A DNA stretch of 64,000 bases from Acidovorax sp. Its GTDB lineage: Bacteria; Pseudomonadota; Gammaproteobacteria; Burkholderiales; Burkholderiaceae_C. This document shows, one piece after another, positions 59,580 to 64,000 of the stretch (the first letter of the stretch is position 1; each line of letters opens with the position of its first letter). The DNA lies in NCBI GenBank assembly GCA_030692685.1, contig JAUXZO010000088.1, positions 23,598 to 87,597 of the forward strand, given 5' to 3'. The position numbers and the translations under genes are program-made. The notes under the pieces were generated by a model. That model ran no database searches, was not told where the DNA came from, and saw only the letters and a list, made by a program, of their open reading frames with translations.

Positions 59580-60557
59580 TCATGCGGCCTTCCAGAATCC
59601 GGGTTGGCTGTAATTGTGCTTGAGGAAATCGATCCACAGCCGCACGCGCAGGGGCATGTGCTTGCGCTGCGGAAACACTACGTAAATCCCGTTGGGAGGC
59701 GCGGCAAACAGGTCGAGCACCTCGACCAGGCGTCCTGCGCCGATCTCGGCTTCGACCTCCCACGTGCTCCGCCAGGCGATGCCGTAGCCCGCCAGGCACC
59801 AGTCGTGCAGCACCTGCCCGTCCGAGCAGTCGAGCGGGCCGCCGGGTTTGAGGTGCATGACCTCGATGGACCCATCGGCCTGCGGAACGCGTGCGCCCGC
59901 CAGGGCGCCTTCAAGGGCGTCTCCGCTGGTGGGCCGCGGAACGCGGAAAGCCCAGCCACGGGTCTGCGATGCGTCGCTCGACAGCGTGAGGCAGTCGTGC
60001 TGCAACAGCTCGGCCGGCGCGCGCGGGGTGCCGTGCCGGGCAAGGTAGTCTGGCGTGGCCACACACAGGCGGCGGTTGTCGGCAATGCGCACGCTGACCA
60101 GCGACGAATCCGGCATGTCGCCCACACGCACGGCGCAGTCAAAACCCTCACCGGCCAGATCCACCACGCGGTCGCTGAGGTTCAGCGAAATCGTGACATC
60201 AGGGTGCTCAGCCCGAAAACGCGGCACCAGCGGCGCCACGTGTCGGCGGCCGAACCCCGCAGGCGCGGTGATGCGCAGATGCCCCGTGGCCTTGACGCCG
60301 CCCTCGGACACGCTGGCCTCGGCGTTCGCCACGTCAGACAGCAGACGCTGGCAGTCTTCCAGAAATGCGCTGCCCTCGTGTGTGAGGCTGATGCGGCGTG
60401 TGGTACGCACCAGCAGCTTCACACCCAGGTGCTCCTCCAGCGCATCGAGCCGCCGCCCCATGATGGCGGGTGCCACGCCCTCGGCCTTGGCGGCTGCGGT
60501 GAGGCTGCCGCGCGTAGCCACCGACACAAAGGATTCGAAGGCCTTGAGTTTGTCCAT
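59580..60557 (-). CDS. LysR-family transcriptional regulator
   Basis: 325 residues. Helix-turn-helix: FESFVSVATRGSLTAAAKAE, then GVAPAIMGRRLDALEEHLGVKLL. The effector domain starts GHLRITAPAGFGRRHVAPLV, and the DLAGEGFDCAVRVGDMPDSS segment is typical of the subgroup. It diverges from glcB with about 300 bases between starts and could control malate synthase, though it may act elsewhere. The C-terminus has an added SQPGFWKAA tail. Confidence 0.93.
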   Translation of the reverse strand: MDKLKAFESFVSVATRGSLTAAAKAEGVAPAIMGRRLDALEEHLGVKLLVRTTRRISLTHEGSAFLEDCQRLLSDVANAEASVSEGGVKATGHLRITAPAGFGRRHVAPLVPRFRAEHPDVTISLNLSDRVVDLAGEGFDCAVRVGDMPDSSLVSVRIADNRRLCVATPDYLARHGTPRAPAELLQHDCLTLSSDASQTRGWAFRVPRPTSGDALEGALAGARVPQADGSIEVMHLKPGGPLDCSDGQVLHDWCLAGYGIAWRSTWEVEAEIGAGRLVEVLDLFAAPPNGIYVVFPQRKHMPLRVRLWIDFLKHNYSQPGFWKAA

Positions 60558-60634
60558 GGTCGGTAATTATGGAGAAAGCGTGGCGCCGCCCCGGGGCGGC
60601 GACGTGCAAGGCGCAGGCCACAAAAAATGAGTCA

Positions 60635-60680
60635 GATTGGCCTCTAGCGCTTATCCACAAAGCGCTGGCAGCTATTATTT
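60635..60680 (-). repeat. Dispersed palindromic repeat in the LysR-glcB spacer
   Basis: GATTGGCCTCTAGCGCTTAT, then CCACAAAGCGCTGGCAGCTA, then TT: a near-complete copy with a weakened right arm (GCGCTGG). It lies 180 bases upstream of the glcB start, in the promoter region. Confidence 0.88.
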
Positions 60681-60860
60681 TTGATTTTTCAACGCCACGA
60701 ACCGTGCGCGCAAGGGTTTCACTTTTGCGTAAAAGTCACTGGTTTTGAGCTTTTCTGCGTATTTATGTGGGCAAACATTTGCAATACAGTCTGCCCATGG
60801 CCCGCGCTGCGGGCGCCGCTGTGTTGTGTTTTCTATCCATCCATTGTCCGAGGCTCTCCC

Positions 60861-63080
60861 ATGACCGACCGCACCACCGTCCACGGCCTGCAAGTGGCCA
60901 ACTCCCTGTTCCGCTTTGTCGAAGACAAGGTGCTGCCCGGCACGGGCGTAGAGGCTGCCGCGTTCTGGAAGGGTTTTGACGTCATCGTGGCCGACCTGGC
61001 CCCGCGCAACATTGCCCTGCTCGCCGAGCGCGATCGCCTGCAAACCGAGCTGGACACTTGGCACAAGGCCAACCCTGGCCCGATCCAGAACATGGTGGCC
61101 TACCGCGGATTTCTCGAAAAGATCGGCTACCTGGTGCCCCAGCCCGCCGACGTGAATGCCACCACGGCCAACGTCGATGACGAACTGGCCACCCAGGCCG
61201 GCCCGCAGCTGGTGGTGCCCATCCTGAACGCACGCTACGCGCTGAACGCCGCCAACGCCCGTTGGGGCAGCCTGTATGACGCGCTGTATGGCACCGACGC
61301 CATCAGCGAAGAAGGCGGTGCTGAAAAGGGCAAGGGCTACAACCCCGTCCGCGGCGCCAAGGTGATTGCATTTGCGCGCCAGGTGCTGGACGACACGGCG
61401 CCTTTGGCCGTTGGTTCGCACAAGGATTCGACCGGCTACCGCGTTGAAGGCGGCCAGCTGGTGGTGACGCTCGCTAATGGCAGTACGGACACCACCACGG
61501 GCCTGAAGGACCCATCGCAATTCAAGGGCTACCAGGGCAACGCCGCAGCGCCATCGTCGGTGCTGCTGCAGCACAACGGCCTGCACCTGGATATCCAGAT
61601 CGACCGCAGCACCCCGATTGGCCAGAGCGACGCGGCGGGTGTAAGCGACCTTGTGCTGGAAGCAGCCCTCTCCACCATCCTCGACTTGGAAGACTCCGTG
61701 GCCGCTGTGGACGCCGAGGACAAGGTGCTGGGCTACAGCAACTGGCTGGGCATCATCCAGGCCACGCTGACAGAGCAGGTCGCCAAGGGAGGCAAGACCA
61801 TCACGCGCGGGCTGAACCCTGACCGTGTCTACACGGCCCCCGATGGCTCCGTTGAAGTGCGCCTGCATGGCCGCTCGCTGATGTTCCTGCGCAATGTGGG
61901 CCACCTGATGACCAACCCGGCCATTCTGTGGACCGATGCGCAAGGTGCGCCGCGCGAGATCCCGGAAGGCATCCTCGACGCGGTGGTGACCACGGCCATT
62001 GCCCTGCACGACTTGCAAGGCCACGGCGCGAACGGAATCCGCAACTCCCGCAAGGGCAGCGTCTACATCGTCAAGCCCAAAATGCACGGCCCCGCCGAAG
62101 TGGGCTTTGCCGCCGAGCTGTTTGGCCGCGTCGAACAACTCCTGGGCCTGCCCGATAGCACCGTGAAGCTGGGCATCATGGACGAAGAGCGCCGCACCTC
62201 GGTCAACCTGAAGGCCTGCATTGCCGCAGCCAGCAGCCGCGTTGCCTTCATCAACACGGGCTTTCTGGACCGCACCGGTGACGAGATGCACACCGCCATG
62301 CACGCGGGCCCCATGGTGCGCAAGGGCGACATGAAGACCAGCGCCTGGATTCAGTCGTACGAGCAGAACAACGTGCTGGTGGGCCTGAGCTGTGGCTTGC
62401 GCGGCAAGGCGCAGATCGGCAAGGGCATGTGGGCCATGCCCGATCTGATGGCCGAAATGCTGAAGCAAAAAATCGCCCACCCCAAGGCCGGAGCCAACAC
62501 CGCTTGGGTGCCCAGCCCGACCGGCGCCACGTTGCACGCATTGCACTACCACCAGGTGAAGGTGAGCGACATCCAGATCGAGCTGGAAAAGACCGATGTC
62601 AACGCCGAACGCGACAACCTGCTGACCGGCCTGCTCACCGTGCCCGTGAGTGCCAACCCCAGCTGGAGCGACGCCGAGAAACAGCAGGAACTGGACAACA
62701 ATGCCCAGGGCATTTTGGGCTACGTGGTGCGCTGGGTGGACCAGGGCGTCGGCTGCTCCAAGGTTCCCGACATCCACAACGTGGGCCTGATGGAAGACCG
62801 CGCCACACTGCGCATCAGCAGCCAACACATGGCCAACTGGCTGTTGCACGGCGTGGTGACGGAAGCCCAGGTGCGTGAGACCTTCGAGCGCATGGCCGCG
62901 GTGGTGGACGGCCAGAACGCTGGCGACCCGCTGTACAAGCCCATGGCTGGCCAATTCGACACCAGCATGGCCTACAAGGCGGCCTGCGATCTCGTCTTCA
63001 AGGGCATGGAGCAGCCCAGTGGCTACACCGAGCCGCTGCTGCACGCGTGGCGGCAGAAGGTCAAAGCAGTAACCTCCTGA
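60861..63080 (+). CDS. glcB: Malate synthase G
   Basis: 739 residues from the ATG at 60861 ([20 protein letters not shown]), the usual length for isoform G. The enzyme condenses glyoxylate and acetyl-CoA to malate. The TIM barrel with catalytic Arg, Asp and Glu is represented by [58 protein letters not shown], and the C-terminal plug region with [20 protein letters not shown] palindrome copy and a LysR gene lie upstream. A strong terminator follows. Confidence 0.97.
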   Translation: MTDRTTVHGLQVANSLFRFVEDKVLPGTGVEAAAFWKGFDVIVADLAPRNIALLAERDRLQTELDTWHKANPGPIQNMVAYRGFLEKIGYLVPQPADVNATTANVDDELATQAGPQLVVPILNARYALNAANARWGSLYDALYGTDAISEEGGAEKGKGYNPVRGAKVIAFARQVLDDTAPLAVGSHKDSTGYRVEGGQLVVTLANGSTDTTTGLKDPSQFKGYQGNAAAPSSVLLQHNGLHLDIQIDRSTPIGQSDAAGVSDLVLEAALSTILDLEDSVAAVDAEDKVLGYSNWLGIIQATLTEQVAKGGKTITRGLNPDRVYTAPDGSVEVRLHGRSLMFLRNVGHLMTNPAILWTDAQGAPREIPEGILDAVVTTAIALHDLQGHGANGIRNSRKGSVYIVKPKMHGPAEVGFAAELFGRVEQLLGLPDSTVKLGIMDEERRTSVNLKACIAAASSRVAFINTGFLDRTGDEMHTAMHAGPMVRKGDMKTSAWIQSYEQNNVLVGLSCGLRGKAQIGKGMWAMPDLMAEMLKQKIAHPKAGANTAWVPSPTGATLHALHYHQVKVSDIQIELEKTDVNAERDNLLTGLLTVPVSANPSWSDAEKQQELDNNAQGILGYVVRWVDQGVGCSKVPDIHNVGLMEDRATLRISSQHMANWLLHGVVTEAQVRETFERMAAVVDGQNAGDPLYKPMAGQFDTSMAYKAACDLVFKGMEQPSGYTEPLLHAWRQKVKAVTS

Positions 63081-63101
63081 AGACTCGCACTTTTTGATAG
63101 C

Positions 63102-63139
63102 ACAGCATGCAGCTCGTACCTAGGCTGCATGCTGTTTTT
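63102..63139 (+). terminator. Terminator of glcB
   Basis: ACAGCATGCAGC (63102-63113) and GCTGCATGCTGT (63124-63135): a perfect 12-base stem with a 10-base loop, followed by TTTTG. It is 21 bases after the stop. Confidence 0.95.
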
Positions 63140-63668
63140 GCTTTCCAGCCATGTGCAGGCGGCACCTGCGTGTGCAGCCTGGATGCATGCACGCAGCCAT
63201 CCGGGCGGGCTCGGTGTTCTGGCGGGTCGAAGGATGCTGATCCTTCAGGCTGTGGATGAGGTCGGCCGTATGCGGCATCGGTCATGACGCATTCGGGGGC
63301 GCGAGCAGCAGAGTGCGGAGCGGCATGCGCAGATGCCGAAATGCGACATCGGGCTCTGCGGGATGCGCCATCAAGTCATCGGGCACGACTGCCACCTCCT
63401 TGTGCAAGAGCAGTCAATATGCCTGCTCCTCGCGCGGGAGAGGCCAGGCGCAAAGACATCAGCGAATTACTTGGCTTCCAGCATGCAACGTCAAAAGCGC
63501 CTAGCCCCCCATCCAGAGGTAGAACGCGCTCTGAAGTTTGCTGTGATCCAGGGGTGCGTGAAAGGGGCGGTTGGACGTTTCAGGCCTGGAACCGGCACTT
63601 GGGTTTAGGTGGCGAACTTTGCCCCGAGCTGCCAGCTTGACCTGACGCCATAGGCAACGCACCAAACT
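63140..63668. other. Gene-poor region, no confident gene
   Basis: No recognised protein on either strand. Minus-strand frames with possible starts exist, for example a GTG at about 63396 after AAGGAGGTGG whose stop overlaps an ATG at 63285, but none resembles a known family. The GC content is somewhat lower than in the adjoining genes. It may be the edge of a mobile or decayed region. Confidence 0.5.
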
Positions 63669-63842
63669 TCACCCCGTGCGACATTGCAGGCCGCGTCGCG
63701 TAGCCTGATCGAGATGGCAAGCGGGTGCACACCACGCGCAGCTCGTCTTCGAACTAATGGGCAAGCCGGCTACCGGGCATTCCATCCGCGCGGCGATCGT
63801 GCCCGCAGGGTTGGGCGCGTTGTCGCGCCATGCGTCGCTCAT
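63669..63842 (-). CDS. Small ORF with strong ribosome-binding site
   Basis: 57 residues (MSDAWRDNAPNPAGTIAARM) starting seven bases or so after GGGAGG. It has several Cys (EC, SCAWCAPAC, QC) that could bind metal. No family recognised. It follows the partial ORF at 63883 on the same strand with a 40-base gap. Confidence 0.35.
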   Translation of the reverse strand: MSDAWRDNAPNPAGTIAARMECPVAGLPISSKTSCAWCAPACHLDQATRRGLQCRTG

Positions 63843-63882
63843 GCCACCTCCCTCGCAAGCAATCCACCGAACTTAAGCCAAT

Positions 63883-64000
63883 CTACCCCTTGTAAGCCAT
63901 ATGCGGATGCGGCTTCACATGGCGCGTAGGTCTGGGCTGAGATCGACCGGCCACGCGGCGCACCAAGTTCTTTGCCAGCAGCGCAATGGCACTGGCAATC
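63883..64000 (-). CDS. C-terminal part of an unidentified protein (5' end outside window)
   Basis: The minus-strand frame is open from the window edge for 38 residues (IASAIALLAKNLVRR, ending HPHMAYKG) and stops at TAG 63883-63885. Too short to name. Together with the 57-residue ORF it suggests a minus-strand gene cluster entering from the right. Confidence 0.35.
   Translation of the reverse strand, partial: IASAIALLAKNLVRRVAGRSQPRPTRHVKPHPHMAYKG

Noticed and set aside
60675..63044. A 789-residue open frame antisense to glcB
   Set aside because: It mirrors malate synthase G in the opposite strand, is His/Val/Gly-rich and has no domain. Long antisense frames are expected in GC-rich coding DNA.

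Overview
The window is high-GC DNA from a betaproteobacterium of the order Burkholderiales, most likely family Comamonadaceae (Acidovorax or a close relative). The basis is gene content and order: trpE-aroQ-trpG-lysE-trpD-trpC-ung, lptA-lptB-rpoN, a DUF4139 protein next to pgpA-cinA, and malate synthase G. Nearly all genes are ordinary chromosomal ones. No tRNA, rRNA or CRISPR array was seen.

Layout. 1-7.2 kb: end of a LysR regulator, then a minus-strand tryptophan operon reading from a Trp-rich leader peptide and attenuator through trpE, a chorismate mutase, trpG, a LysE exporter, trpD, trpC, ung and a DUF3253 gene. 7.2-17.2 kb: a secreted chalcone-isomerase-like protein, a chemotaxis receptor, gph, an SPFH/SH3 pair facing a two-component system, and a small secreted protein. 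17.2-25.1 kb: rpe, apaG, a Gcr-type membrane protein behind an 83-bp tandem array, an antiporter overlapping a YbdK-type ligase, a tautomerase and a LysR regulator. 25.2-33.5 kb: thiL, a decayed stretch with a small transposon-like element, a TRAP binding protein facing a PL10 pectate lyase, a nitroreductase-like protein, an SDR and a LysR gene. 33.5-38.7 kb: a DUF4139 protein, pgpA, cinA, a fluoroacetate-dehalogenase-like hydrolase and a SnoaL-like gene. 38.7-45.1 kb: an accessory stretch with two AT-richer membrane-protein genes, SulP, an IPTL-CTERM protein, a sterol-desaturase-like enzyme, and one intact plus two ruined SEC-C genes. 45.3-53.8 kb: a glutamate-synthase-like operon, ccdAB, a PIN toxin, an rlmL-like methyltransferase, a thioesterase, rpoN and lptBA. 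54-64 kb: dsbA, a SPOR protein, argS, psiF, DUF2214, LysR, glcB and a gene-poor end.

The most unusual content is repetitive. (1) A palindromic element of about 45-50 bp with core CTAGCGCTT-N-AAGCGCTAG occurs at least eight times, plus two decayed copies. It lies between genes and also in frame inside gph, thiL and cinA, with decayed copies in rpoN and the rlmL-like gene. (2) A 170-bp MITE with near-perfect terminal inverted repeats occurs twice at about 98% identity, each copy at a CTAG target. Removing one copy restores an ECF sigma reading frame; the other sits in a ruined SEC-C copy; a third, internally deleted remnant lies upstream of the intact SEC-C gene. (3) An 83-bp tandem array makes a chain of four 28-codon mini-ORFs, each stopping in an ATGA overlap with the next start, the last overlapping the start of the Gcr-type gene. 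(4) An element of about 286 bp with imperfect inverted ends separates dsbA from lptA.

Regulation visible in the sequence includes a trp attenuator whose leader peptide appears to start at the transcription start (leaderless), and a shared 12-bp operator candidate between the divergent TRAP and pectate-lyase genes. Functional assignments come from motif and family recognition by eye; no database search was run.
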